Shown here in pieces: positions 26,538 through 34,215 of a stretch of 64,000 bases of DNA. The notes below the pieces were generated by a model that saw nothing but the letters and a program-made list of their open reading frames with translations, was not told the origin of the DNA and ran no database searches. Every line of letters starts with the position of its first letter. The first letter of the stretch is position 1. The translations under genes were made by a program, and so were the position numbers. Origin of the DNA: Paraburkholderia solitsugae (GTDB lineage: Bacteria > Pseudomonadota > Gammaproteobacteria > Burkholderiales > Burkholderiaceae); contig NZ_WOEY01000135.1 of the NCBI RefSeq assembly GCF_013177695.1, forward strand, positions 1 to 64,000, written 5' to 3'.

Positions 26538-27287
26538 CTAGTTCAGGCGACGGCCACCGTCCACGACGATGGTCACCCCGGTGCTGAATTTCAGATGAGT
26601 GGCGCAGGCCTCGATGGCGGCCGCGATATCGTCTGGCGTCGCGATGCGGCCTAGCGGCGTGGTGGCCGCGACCTTGTCGTTGAAGTCATCGCCACGACCG
26701 GGAACGAACGACGTGTCAACTACCCCCGGGGACACGTTCAGGACACGAATGCGAGGTGCAAGCGCGCGGCCAAGCGAGACCGCCATCACATCAAGCCCGG
26801 CTTTGGCCGCGCAGTAGGCGATGTTGCTGCCATTACCCGTCGTGCCGGAAATCGAGGAAACGTTGACGACCAGGCCGTCCCCCGACGCCTCGAGCAGTTC
26901 GCGGAAAGCACGGATGGCTGCGAATTGCCCGCGCCAGTTGACCTTCAGAATCTTATCGATCAATTCGTCGGTGAGCGCATCCAGGTCGGCATGCTTGACG
27001 GGCTGAGTGAAGCCCGCCGTGTTCACGAGAATATCGGCGCGGCCATACCGGTCGCGCACCAACCCGGCCAGCGCGCTCAGGCTCTCGCTCTCGGTAATGG
27101 AAGCGAGCGCCGCGCTGTGGCCCTCACCCGGCAGATCGTCGGCTACCCGCTGCGCCTTGGCGAGCTCACGCTGACCGACCACGACGACGCGGGCGCCGGC
27201 TTGCCCAAGACGGTGAGCCGCAGCAGCGCCGATACCGCCGGTTCCGCCCAGGATGACCGCAACCTTCCCTGAAAGTGTGTTCGACAC
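26538..27287 (-). CDS. Short-chain dehydrogenase/reductase
   Basis: The start is GTG at 27287, with AGAGG upstream. A classical 249-residue SDR: nucleotide-binding VAVILGGTGGIGAAAAHRLG, NTAG motif (ILVNTAGF), catalytic serine in NVSSISGTTG, and Y-C-A-A-K in IAYCAAKAGLDVM, then a C-terminal VVDGGRRLN. It begins 15 bases after the dioxygenase stop. The R-E segment after the second strand (VVGQRELAKAQR) is more consistent with NADP(H), but this is a weak inference. Likely oxidises or reduces an alcohol or enone intermediate in the same pathway. Confidence 0.85.
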   Translation of the reverse strand: MSNTLSGKVAVILGGTGGIGAAAAHRLGQAGARVVVVGQRELAKAQRVADDLPGEGHSAALASITESESLSALAGLVRDRYGRADILVNTAGFTQPVKHADLDALTDELIDKILKVNWRGQFAAIRAFRELLEASGDGLVVNVSSISGTTGNGSNIAYCAAKAGLDVMAVSLGRALAPRIRVLNVSPGVVDTSFVPGRGDDFNDKVAATTPLGRIATPDDIAAAIEACATHLKFSTGVTIVVDGGRRLN

Positions 27288-27301
27288 GTGAGACCTCTTC
27301 T

Positions 27302-28216
27302 TTACTTGATGGGAGGAGTGGGATAGGTCGGCGTTCCTTCGGCAAGAACGAAGTCGTAGTCGAGTGTGTAGTACAGCCTGTCTACGTCCTGTCTCGGACC
27401 CGTGCCGGAATCGTGGCGCTGGAACGTGCCGACGAGACAGCGGTTGACACCAAACACGACGTCGGAATTCAGGTGCTCCGAGTCATCGGCGAACACTTGC
27501 GAGACCAGGGTTGCGTAGCCTTGCGCGATGATGACGAAGTGCAGATGCGCTGGCCGGAACGGGTGGCGATTCTGCTTTTCAAGCAGCACGCCTACCGGCC
27601 CGTCGGTGGGCACAGGGTAGCCGGCAGGACGCACACTCTTGCAGGTAAAACGCCCCTCGCTGTCCGTGTAGAAGTGACCGCGCAGGTTCTTGTCGGGCTG
27701 GCTCGAGTCCTGGTTTTCGTACAAGCCGACTGGCGAGGCCTGCCAGATGTCGACTTTAGCGTTGGCAACCGGCTCGCCCTGGATGTTGAGCACGCGTCCG
27801 TTCACGAAGAGCGGAGCGCCGGGCGAGTTCTCACATGCGATGCTTTCTCCATTCGCGTACTGCGGCGAGTCGCCCCGGTAGAACGGCCCCAGCAGGGCGC
27901 CCGGCGTTCGGCCGCTTGCGTCCGAGTTGTTCAGCAACGTCACCAGGGTCGAGAGACCCAGCACGTCAGCGAGCAGAACGACTTCATTGTGCCTGTCGTT
28001 ACAAGCCAGGCCGACCGCCCTGACGAAATCAAGGCCCTTCTCGAATTCCTCGTCCGTCAGCTTCACCTGTTTCAGGAACGCGTGACCATGCTCCACCAGC
28101 GCGTCGAGGAGTTCCTTGAGCCGAGGATTGTCGGTCTGGCTCATGGCCGCCTTGACAACGGCGGTTATCGAAGCGGCGTCGTCGACGATGTTCTTCAGAT
28201 GGTTTGAATCTTCCAC
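27302..28216 (-). CDS. Intradiol ring-cleavage dioxygenase (catechol/hydroxyquinol 1,2-dioxygenase type)
   Basis: The start is GTG at 28216 with GGAG eight bases upstream; a TTG at 28237 would lie in the operator. The 304-residue protein has the N-terminal helical dimerisation domain (EEFEKGLDFVRAVGLACNDRHNEVVLLADVLGLSTLV) and the catalytic beta domain with ferric-iron ligands: Tyr in VDIWQASPVGLYENQD, Tyr in SVRPAGYPVP, and two His in FRPAHLHFVI. The motif DASGRTPGALLGPFYRGDSP resembles hydroxyquinol 1,2-dioxygenases. It opens a (hydroxy)catechol between the hydroxyls. First gene of the operon with SDR, BKACE, MDR and cupin; a LacI-type operator lies 18 bases upstream, where it would block transcription. 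Confidence 0.88.
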   Translation of the reverse strand: MEDSNHLKNIVDDAASITAVVKAAMSQTDNPRLKELLDALVEHGHAFLKQVKLTDEEFEKGLDFVRAVGLACNDRHNEVVLLADVLGLSTLVTLLNNSDASGRTPGALLGPFYRGDSPQYANGESIACENSPGAPLFVNGRVLNIQGEPVANAKVDIWQASPVGLYENQDSSQPDKNLRGHFYTDSEGRFTCKSVRPAGYPVPTDGPVGVLLEKQNRHPFRPAHLHFVIIAQGYATLVSQVFADDSEHLNSDVVFGVNRCLVGTFQRHDSGTGPRQDVDRLYYTLDYDFVLAEGTPTYPTPPIK

Positions 28217-28233
28217 AGGACGTCTCCATCGGT

Positions 28234-28245
28234 GCAATCGTTTGC
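28234..28245. promoter_or_regulatory. LacI-type operator-like site 4 (dioxygenase promoter)
   Basis: GCAATCGTTTGC, identical to site 2 at 22047, ends 18 bases before the dioxygenase GTG start. The identity over 12 bases with a site 6 kb away is the strongest evidence for a shared regulator. Confidence 0.65.
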
Positions 28246-28352
28246 ATAATAATTTGCAAACTACCCGATGTCAAAGCCTAGACACCATCCTGGACACCAT
28301 AGTTAACCCTGATTACTCAGGTAGACAGGGCACGCAAAAATAGGCGAATCGC

Positions 28353-28364
28353 GCAACCGTTTGC
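28353..28364. promoter_or_regulatory. LacI-type operator-like site 5 (divergon)
   Basis: GCAACCGTTTGC, 5 of 6 pairs symmetric about CG, lies in the 365-base divergent region 119 bases from site 4 and 218 bases upstream of the carboxymuconolactone-decarboxylase-like gene. Two sites about 11 helical turns apart would permit DNA looping. Confidence 0.6.
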
Positions 28365-28581
28365 AAAAGAATGTCTTCGGCCCACCCATCGCACCCCGAC
28401 GAGCCGACCTAAGCGCAATATCCGTGAGCCGCTTTCTCTGACGAATCAGGACTTTCAAACCGAACCGAGCGCTGACGCTCCATGCAAGTCAGGAATAGCT
28501 CTTATGCTCCGGCGGCGCCTACTGCGAAGGTGCCGCATCAGCGACACTGGTGTCCCTATTGTTTTTGATCCGAGGCAGTCG

Positions 28582-29172
28582 ATGGCCAAGTTTCTCGCAT
28601 ATACAGCCGCAACCGCCCCTGCTGCGTCTCAACCGGGCCTCCAACAGGCAGAACGTATTTTTGGCGTCGTGCCGAATCTCCAGGCACATTTGGCGGAGTC
28701 GCCGGAAGCACTGTCCGGCTATTTCACACTTCTCGAACTTTTCTCCAAGAGCACGTTGGGCGCAGTGGAACAGCAAGTTGTATCGATGACTGCAAACTTC
28801 GAGAACAACTGCCACTACTCGATGGCTGGACACAGCGCTCGCGCGTTGCAGGTTGGCATGGATCAGACACTCGTCGCTGCCCTACGTGAAGGCAAGCCAC
28901 TCGCGGATCCGAAGCTTGAAGCGTTGCGTCGCTTCACGACTCACGTAGTACGGGAACGTGGTTTCGTTGCTGAAGCGGACATCAATGCCTTTCTGGCGGC
29001 GGGTTACTTTCGCCGAAACGTGCTAGAGGTATTGCTCGGTGTAGCGGCAAAGATCTTGGGCAATTACACAAACCATATTGTCCGTACGGAATATGATGAT
29101 TTCATGCGGGGGCACGAATGGAGCAAGCCGCCTGCCTTCGACGCAAACGCCATTCCTGCGAGGAACGACTGA
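28582..29172 (+). CDS. Carboxymuconolactone-decarboxylase/AhpD-family protein
   Basis: The start at 28582 (MAKFLAYTAATAPAASQPGL) has GAGG upstream; the longer frame adds a basic, unlike stretch. The 196-residue helical protein shows the CMD core LGAVEQQVVSMTANFENNCHYSMAGHSARALQ. AhpD-type members have C-x-x-C-x-x-x-H; here the second cysteine is replaced by serine (CHYSMAGH), so disulfide peroxidase chemistry is unlikely and a decarboxylase-like or other role is possible. It is divergent from the intradiol dioxygenase and shares its operator-bearing region, suggesting co-regulation in the same catabolic route. Confidence 0.8.
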   Translation: MAKFLAYTAATAPAASQPGLQQAERIFGVVPNLQAHLAESPEALSGYFTLLELFSKSTLGAVEQQVVSMTANFENNCHYSMAGHSARALQVGMDQTLVAALREGKPLADPKLEALRRFTTHVVRERGFVAEADINAFLAAGYFRRNVLEVLLGVAAKILGNYTNHIVRTEYDDFMRGHEWSKPPAFDANAIPARND

Positions 29173-29245
29173 TAGTGACGGGCCCCGTCTTCCGGGGTCT
29201 CTGGCTTGGCCGCAGACCGTCCCCACCCTCTCCCCGGGTGAGGAC

Positions 29246-29262
29246 GGCCGGTACATCCGGCC
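29246..29262. terminator. Hairpin between convergent CMD-like and VOC genes
   Basis: GGCCGG-TACAT-CCGGCC lies five bases beyond the VOC stop (29267-29269). The nearby sequence 29183-29197 (CCCCG-TCTTC-CGGGG) forms a second small hairpin 11 bases after the CMD-like stop. Together they suit termination from both sides. Confidence 0.5.
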
Positions 29263-29266
29263 GGGC

Positions 29267-30187
29267 TTAGTGCGCGGCCGCGTGAATCTCGGCGATGTAA
29301 CCGCCCGGGAACCGCACGAGCGCGGCGTCGCGGCCACCCGAGGTGAACGGCTGCACGAGTACGGTCGCGCCAGCCGCCTGCGCTTTCTTCAGCGTGCCGG
29401 CGAGATCCTTCACCTCGTAGCCGGTCAACTCGTGCCCGAACGGGTAAGGCAGATGGCCGTCGGTCACGAGGACGGTGATCTTGCCGAAGCCCGACTCGAT
29501 CCGCACGCGCCGATACGTGTCGCTCGGCCGGCCAATCTCGATGCCCGGCGCCTTGCGGTCGTCGGACACGACCTTGCCGTGCGAGAACGATACGAAATCG
29601 CGGATGAGCGCGTTCGCGCGCTTCGGCGACACATACACGCGATTTTCCGGCACCGTCTCCAGCGGATCGTAATGCGGCGCCTGCGTGTGCCAGTACAGCT
29701 GCATATGCACACCACCTGGCCACGAGATCAGCGCATCACGCCCGATCGGATCCGGGAACGTGTCCACGTATACATCCGCGCCATGCGCCTTCGCCGACTT
29801 CACCGCCGCATCCATGTCGGTCACGAGATAACCGGTGCGCTCACTGCCGAACGGGTACGGAACCGGCGTCTTGAAGCCAAATACCGACAACGTGCCGGCC
29901 GGCGTGAACACGAGCTGCGACATCGTCTGGCTCGGCGTCGGCGTCACCTGGAAAACGCCCTGCCGCGACTTATGGCCGCCAAACGTCGCGACGAAGCTGT
30001 CGGTGAATTTGTCGAAGTCCTCGGGCGCGACGTAGACGTGTGTCGTGTCGTACTGCGGCCCGACGGCCAACGACGGCACCGCCGCGGGCCTCGCTAGCAC
30101 CGGGGGGGTGGCTAGCGCCAGCGACGAGGTTACGGCGAGCGTTCCCGCGACCAGCGCGGTTACAGCGAGGGAACGGAATTTACGCAT
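29267..30187 (-). CDS. Secreted VOC/glyoxalase-like protein (cassette copy B, intact)
   Basis: The 306-residue product from ATG 30187 has a signal peptide (MRKFRSLAVTALVAGTLAVTSSLALA) and two VOC modules: YDTTHVYVAPEDFDKFTDSFVATFGGHKSRQG ... ERTGYLVTDMDAAVKSAKAHGADV and FGKITVLVTDGHLPYPFGHELTGYEVKDLAGTLKKA ... VRFPGGYIAEIHAAAH. It is the intact counterpart of the broken gene at 1522-2439. VOC proteins use paired beta-alpha-beta-beta-beta units around a metal; the terminal I-A-E-I-H could supply ligands. An in-frame ATG 27 bases upstream results from a small tandem duplication. Last gene of the XapX-amidohydrolase-DoxX-VOC unit. Confidence 0.82.
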   Translation of the reverse strand: MRKFRSLAVTALVAGTLAVTSSLALATPPVLARPAAVPSLAVGPQYDTTHVYVAPEDFDKFTDSFVATFGGHKSRQGVFQVTPTPSQTMSQLVFTPAGTLSVFGFKTPVPYPFGSERTGYLVTDMDAAVKSAKAHGADVYVDTFPDPIGRDALISWPGGVHMQLYWHTQAPHYDPLETVPENRVYVSPKRANALIRDFVSFSHGKVVSDDRKAPGIEIGRPSDTYRRVRIESGFGKITVLVTDGHLPYPFGHELTGYEVKDLAGTLKKAQAAGATVLVQPFTSGGRDAALVRFPGGYIAEIHAAAH

Positions 30188-30232
30188 GATGTTGAAAGTT
30201 CCTCTGTTATGCATGATGGTGAAAGTTCCTCT
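30184..30232. repeat. 27-bp tandem duplication of the VOC translation start
   Basis: Two copies of GCATGATG(T/G)TGAAAGTTCCTCT, at 30184-30205 and 30211-30232, lie one 27-base period apart with one mismatch. On the minus strand each copy carries AGAGGA and an ATG, so the gene has two ribosome sites and two in-frame starts nine codons apart. The sister gene at 2439 has only one. Confidence 0.75.
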
Positions 30233-30242
30233 TTGGGTTCAG

Positions 30243-30686
30243 CTATGCCTTGCCACGGGACCGGTGTGCGCCGCTGGCCAGATAGGTCACCGCAATAAAG
30301 GCAGCAATCAGCCCGAGGTGCTCAAAAAAACCGTTCAATGCGCTGAAACGTGCATTGCCAGTCAGACTCCAGAAATTGTTGGCGACCAGCATGGCAACGG
30401 CGGTCAGTGCGGACAGCCCGCCTGCGCCCAGCCAGACAAGCCGGTTGAAAACCACGCAGAAGGAGCCGCCCAGTTCGACGACAATCGCCAGCGTCGCCCA
30501 CAGCGCCCCTGGATGCAGGCCGAAATGCTCCTGCTCCAGAATGGCGTCATGGAAATGCGCGAGCTTGTCGACGCCCCCGATCAGATACGCAGACACGAGG
30601 GCGAGCCGCGCCAGCGGCAGCACCCACGACCGTGCCAGCAACGCGGCCACCCACGACGGATTTCCCAGCAGCGCGCCTGTTCTCAC
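30243..30686 (-). CDS. DoxX-family small membrane protein (copy B)
   Basis: The start is GTG at 30686, one base after the amidohydrolase stop, and the 147-residue product (VRTGALLGNPSWVAALL...) has four membrane segments matching the copy-A protein: LVSAYLIGGVDKLAHF, HFGLHPGALWATLAIVVELGG, VAMLVANNFW and FFEHLGLIAAFIAVTYLASG. It is thought to be integral to the cytoplasmic membrane; function unknown. Coupled with the amidohydrolase upstream and 56 bases from the VOC gene downstream. Confidence 0.8.
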   Translation of the reverse strand: MRTGALLGNPSWVAALLARSWVLPLARLALVSAYLIGGVDKLAHFHDAILEQEHFGLHPGALWATLAIVVELGGSFCVVFNRLVWLGAGGLSALTAVAMLVANNFWSLTGNARFSALNGFFEHLGLIAAFIAVTYLASGAHRSRGKA

Positions 30687-30687
30687 G

Positions 30688-32580
30688 TCAGACCGCCCAG
30701 CAGGAGCAGCCGAGCGCGCCCCAGAAGCCATGCAGGTCCGAGGTCGGCGCATTGGCCGTCCACGCGCGGGCATGCGCGTGACCGTGCACACCGCATGCCG
30801 TCGCACAACCACACGACGCCGCTGCGACCTGCTGCAGCGCCGCTTCGCCGTTGCCGCTCGCGTTCTTCCACGCGGCGAAACCACCAAAGCGGCGCACCGG
30901 CGACCAGTCCGGCATCGCGGGCGGCGGTGCGCTGTCGTCGAGCGACGCGAATTCACCCGTGCCGTATACCACCTTGCCACCCACCACGGTCAGCAGCGAC
31001 GTGGTATCGGCAATCTCGTCCTCCGCGCACGCTAAGAAGTCGCGGTCCGGGACGATCAGGTCTGCAAACTGACCTGCCTCGATCCGGCCTTTCTTGCCCT
31101 CCTCGTTCGAGAACCAGGTCACATTTTCGGTCCACATGCGCAGGGCTGTTTCGCGATCCAGGCAGTTGCGCTGCGGATACATCCGCAGACCACCCACCGT
31201 CTTGCCCGTCACCAGCCACGACAGCGATACCCAAGGGTTGTACGACGCAACCCGTGTTGCGTCCGTACCGGCCGAAGTCCGGACTCCCTTCTCCAGCATC
31301 TTCGCAACCGGCGGCGTGGCCTCGGCTGCCTTCGCACCGTAACGCTCGACAAAGTACTCTCCCTGGTACGCCATCCGATGCTGCACCGCGACGCCACCAC
31401 CCAGCGCAGCGATTCGGTCCATCGACTTCTCGGAAATCGTCTCGGCGTGATCGAAGAACCAGTTGATGCCGGCAAGCGGCACGTCCCTGTTGACCTTCTC
31501 GAACACGTCGAGCGCGCGGCTTATCGTTTCGTCATAGGTCGCATGCATACGCCACGGCCAACGGTTCTCCGCCAGTACGCGCACGACTTCTTCCAGCTCT
31601 CCCTCCATCTGCGGGGGCATCTCCGGACGCGCGACACGAAAGTCCTCGAAGTCCGCTGCCGAGAACACCAGCATCTCGCCTGCGCCGTTGTGGCGGAAGT
31701 AATCGTTACCCTGCTTGTACTTCGACGTCTTCGTCCAGTTCAGGAAGTCATCCTTCTCAGCCTTCGGCTTCTGCGTGAACAGGTTGTAGGCGAGACGGAT
31801 CGTCAGCTGGCCCTCGTCGGACAGTTTCTCGATAACCTCGTAATCGTCCGGATAGTTCTGGGAGCCACCGCCCGCGTCGATCACACCGGTCACGCCCAAC
31901 CGGTTAAGTTCGCGCATGAAGTGGCGGGTCGAATTCACCTGATAGTCGAACGGCAGCTTCGGACCCTTCGCCAGCGTCGCGTACAGGATCGATGCATTCG
32001 GCTGTGCGAGCAGCAGGCCGGTCGGATTGCCGGCGCTGTCTCGCACGATCTGTCCTCCCGGGGGCTCCGGCGTATCCTTCGTGTAGCCGGCCACGCGCAG
32101 AGCCGCCGCATTCAGTAGCGCGCGATCGTACAAATGCAGAATGAACACGGGTGTATCGGGTGCAACCGCATTCAGCTCTTCGATCGTGGGCAAGCGTTTC
32201 TCGTCGAATTGATGCTCGGTGAATCCACCCACCACGCGCACCCATTGCGGCGCCGGCGTGACGGCGACCTGCTCGCGCAGCATGTCCATCGCGGTAGCAA
32301 GGGAGCGCACGCCATCCCAGCGCAGCTCCATGTTGAAGTTCAGTCCGCCGCGAATGATGTGAATGTGGTTGTCGATCAGTCCAGGCAGTACTCTGCGCCC
32401 CTTCAGGTCGATCACCCGGGTTGATGACCCTGCGAGCAGCAGGACTTCGACGTCGCTGCCCACCGCAGCAAACTTGCCATCCTTGATCGCAACAGCCGTT
32501 GCCGTGGGGTTCGAACTATCCAGCGTCGTAACCCGGCCGTTGTACAGGATCAGGTCCGGTTGAGTAATGGTAATGCTCAT
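30688..32580 (-). CDS. YtcJ-type amidohydrolase with Cys/His-rich tail (copy B)
   Basis: The 630-residue protein is a close sister of the one at 2900-4789, with the same order of motifs: PDLILYNGRVTTLD, metal pair in LIDNHIHIIRGG, WVRVVGGFTEHQFDE, RMHATYDETISRALD, FFDHAETI and SAGTDATRVASYNPW. The tail keeps all eight cysteines/histidines (C590, C592, C596, H599, H601, H603, C625, C627) although the spacer residues around them differ, so this tail is under selection. The start overlaps the XapX stop (ATGA). Substrate unknown; likely acts on the same compound class as copy A. Confidence 0.85.
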   Translation of the reverse strand: MSITITQPDLILYNGRVTTLDSSNPTATAVAIKDGKFAAVGSDVEVLLLAGSSTRVIDLKGRRVLPGLIDNHIHIIRGGLNFNMELRWDGVRSLATAMDMLREQVAVTPAPQWVRVVGGFTEHQFDEKRLPTIEELNAVAPDTPVFILHLYDRALLNAAALRVAGYTKDTPEPPGGQIVRDSAGNPTGLLLAQPNASILYATLAKGPKLPFDYQVNSTRHFMRELNRLGVTGVIDAGGGSQNYPDDYEVIEKLSDEGQLTIRLAYNLFTQKPKAEKDDFLNWTKTSKYKQGNDYFRHNGAGEMLVFSAADFEDFRVARPEMPPQMEGELEEVVRVLAENRWPWRMHATYDETISRALDVFEKVNRDVPLAGINWFFDHAETISEKSMDRIAALGGGVAVQHRMAYQGEYFVERYGAKAAEATPPVAKMLEKGVRTSAGTDATRVASYNPWVSLSWLVTGKTVGGLRMYPQRNCLDRETALRMWTENVTWFSNEEGKKGRIEAGQFADLIVPDRDFLACAEDEIADTTSLLTVVGGKVVYGTGEFASLDDSAPPPAMPDWSPVRRFGGFAAWKNASGNGEAALQQVAAASCGCATACGVHGHAHARAWTANAPTSDLHGFWGALGCSCWAV

Positions 32581-32864
32581 GAGTGTTCCTCCTCGTTGCC
32601 AGCAAGCCCCCGGTCTGCCTGCAACACGGCATGACCCGACCGGGTGCTGGAAAGACGACCGGTTCCGCTCACCTGATGCGATAACGCCGGTGGCGCCGAA
32701 TAACCCAACAACTGCCTCGCGGAAGGAATCGCCTGCTCGCCGATCAGCATGCCCAGCAGACCCAGCAGTGCGATAAGCGGAGGTGCTGGCGAATGTACAT
32801 GGATCAGGCTATAGATAATGCCGACCAGGATGCCGGCGCCTAGCGATAACAGATAGAGTTTCAT
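32577..32864 (-). CDS. XapX-domain small membrane protein (copy B)
   Basis: A 95-residue protein with the XapX signature MKLYLLSLGAGILVGIIYSL and HSPAPPLIALLGLLGMLIGEQ, followed by a polar tail ending G-N-E-E-E-H-S. AGGA lies just upstream of the ATG. First gene of the copy-B unit, overlapping the amidohydrolase by four bases, exactly as in copy A. Confidence 0.8.
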   Translation of the reverse strand: MKLYLLSLGAGILVGIIYSLIHVHSPAPPLIALLGLLGMLIGEQAIPSARQLLGYSAPPALSHQVSGTGRLSSTRSGHAVLQADRGLAGNEEEHS

Positions 32865-33179
32865 TGGTCCTGCCTTGACGTCGAAGTATCGGATTGAAGC
32901 GTGCCAGTCGCTCGAGTTAATTACGCGAAGCGACGAGATCGACTGGCTGCATCGCCAATCGAAGACCCTGGCAACCTACGACTATTCACTGACAAACAAA
33001 TTGGACGATTGATTTAGTCACGCGGCGCGGATAGCATTGCAAATATATCGCCATCCTAAATATATAATGATCGCTGTTTTGCCAATCGCTGCCACCGGTC
33101 AATCCGCACTTCGATTATCGTCGCCCACTCGACCGGCGGCGATAATCGACCAAAGCCGAGCGGGTATGATAAATCTTGT
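32865..33179. promoter_or_regulatory. Intergenic region upstream of cassette copy B
   Basis: A 315-base region between the copy-B XapX start and the 3' end of the broken isochorismatase-like gene. It has an AT-rich stretch (33030-33070) that could hold the promoter for the minus-strand unit. No open frame with family resemblance and no clear operator were found. Confidence 0.4.
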
Positions 33180-33834
33180 TCAGTGTCCCTCGGAACCGCC
33201 GAACATCGTCTTCGCATAGACCAGACCTAGTCCGTAACCGCCGCCATGCGCTATCGAGGTTTTAACCGTTTCATTGTAGGTTTCGGTCCGAGCCCAATCG
33301 CGTTGCAGCTCGAGCAAATACTGCAGCGACGTCATCGGGCGGGCGCCCTGTTGGACGAGGCGATCTAACGCGCGTTGATGCGCTTCGTCCGAAACATCGC
33401 CGCATGCATCAGCGATCACGTACACCTCAAAGCCCTGATCAAGCGCCGAAAGTGCCGGCCCGACGATACAGACGCTGGTCCAGAGACCCGCCATCACGAT
33501 GCGTGGTTTTCCGATTTCGTTTACGCGAGCTGTGACGCGAGAGTCCTCCCACGCATTCATAGAAGTCCGATCGATCGTCTCCTGGCCAGGAAATGTCGAG
33601 CTGATTTCTTCGAAAATCGGACCGGAGAAGCTCTTTTCTGCGACGGTAGTCAGAATCGTCGAGACGCCAAAACTCGCGGGCCGCCTTCGCGACCAATGCG
33701 GCATTGTTGCGTAGAAGAACCGCATCGATCGACTTCGTCGCGAATGCCATCTGCGATTGATGGTCGATCATGATCAGCGTGTGATCGTTAGGGGACAAGA
33801 GGGTCTTTCCGGGCTTCGCTTGTGCTTGAGTCAT
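33180..33834 (-). pseudogene. Isochorismatase-like hydrolase (copy B), frameshifted
   Basis: The N-terminal part from ATG 33834 (MTQAQAKPGKTLLSPNDH, then LIMIDHQSQMAFATKSIDAV with the catalytic aspartate) is in one frame up to AAREF. The rest (GVSTILTTVAEKSFSG ... TSMNAWED ... IVMAGLWTSVCIVGPA ... VIADACGDVSDEAHQRALDRLVQQGA) is in another. The switch occurs at a run of four T on the minus strand (33669-33672), where one extra base breaks the frame. The joined protein aligns along its whole length with the intact copy at 5590-6279. Either a true loss of function or a sequencing slip in a short homopolymer. Unlike copy A, it lies on the same strand as its amidohydrolase unit. Confidence 0.75.
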
Positions 33835-34215
33835 CTTCAATACTCCAGTCGATTGGGAATGCGCGAAATACATCGGTTGCGCGGTTCTTTGCAATCTCTA
33901 GCATGCGTTCTCGTGACGTCACATCCACTTCCGAATTCTCACGATACGCATGAAACAGACGGTGCATGAGCGCATGCCGGCGGATGAACTCGACGGTGGT
34001 CCACCTATTCATCAAGCCGCTCGTGCGTTGAGGAGAAGTTTGGATGACATCATCGGTATTAGCCAATTCGAAATACTTGCAAGGCCGATTACTAGCGCTA
34101 ATCGACCCGACGCGTGAAGCGAACCGCGTGCTTATCGCGAGATGCGCCCGGTTGGAGATTCAGAGCCCGGCGCTTTGGAAATGCGCTACGATCGAGTCGA
34201 CCTAAGCGCTGCCTA

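Noticed and set aside
30045..31466. 473-codon plus-strand open frame
   Set aside because: Antisense to DoxX and amidohydrolase copy B; low-complexity Arg/Ser/Pro-rich product.
33788..34066. 92-codon minus-strand frame upstream of the broken isochorismatase-like gene
   Set aside because: It begins with TTG without a good ribosome site, overlaps the start of the isochorismatase-like gene and matches no family; possible but not supportable.
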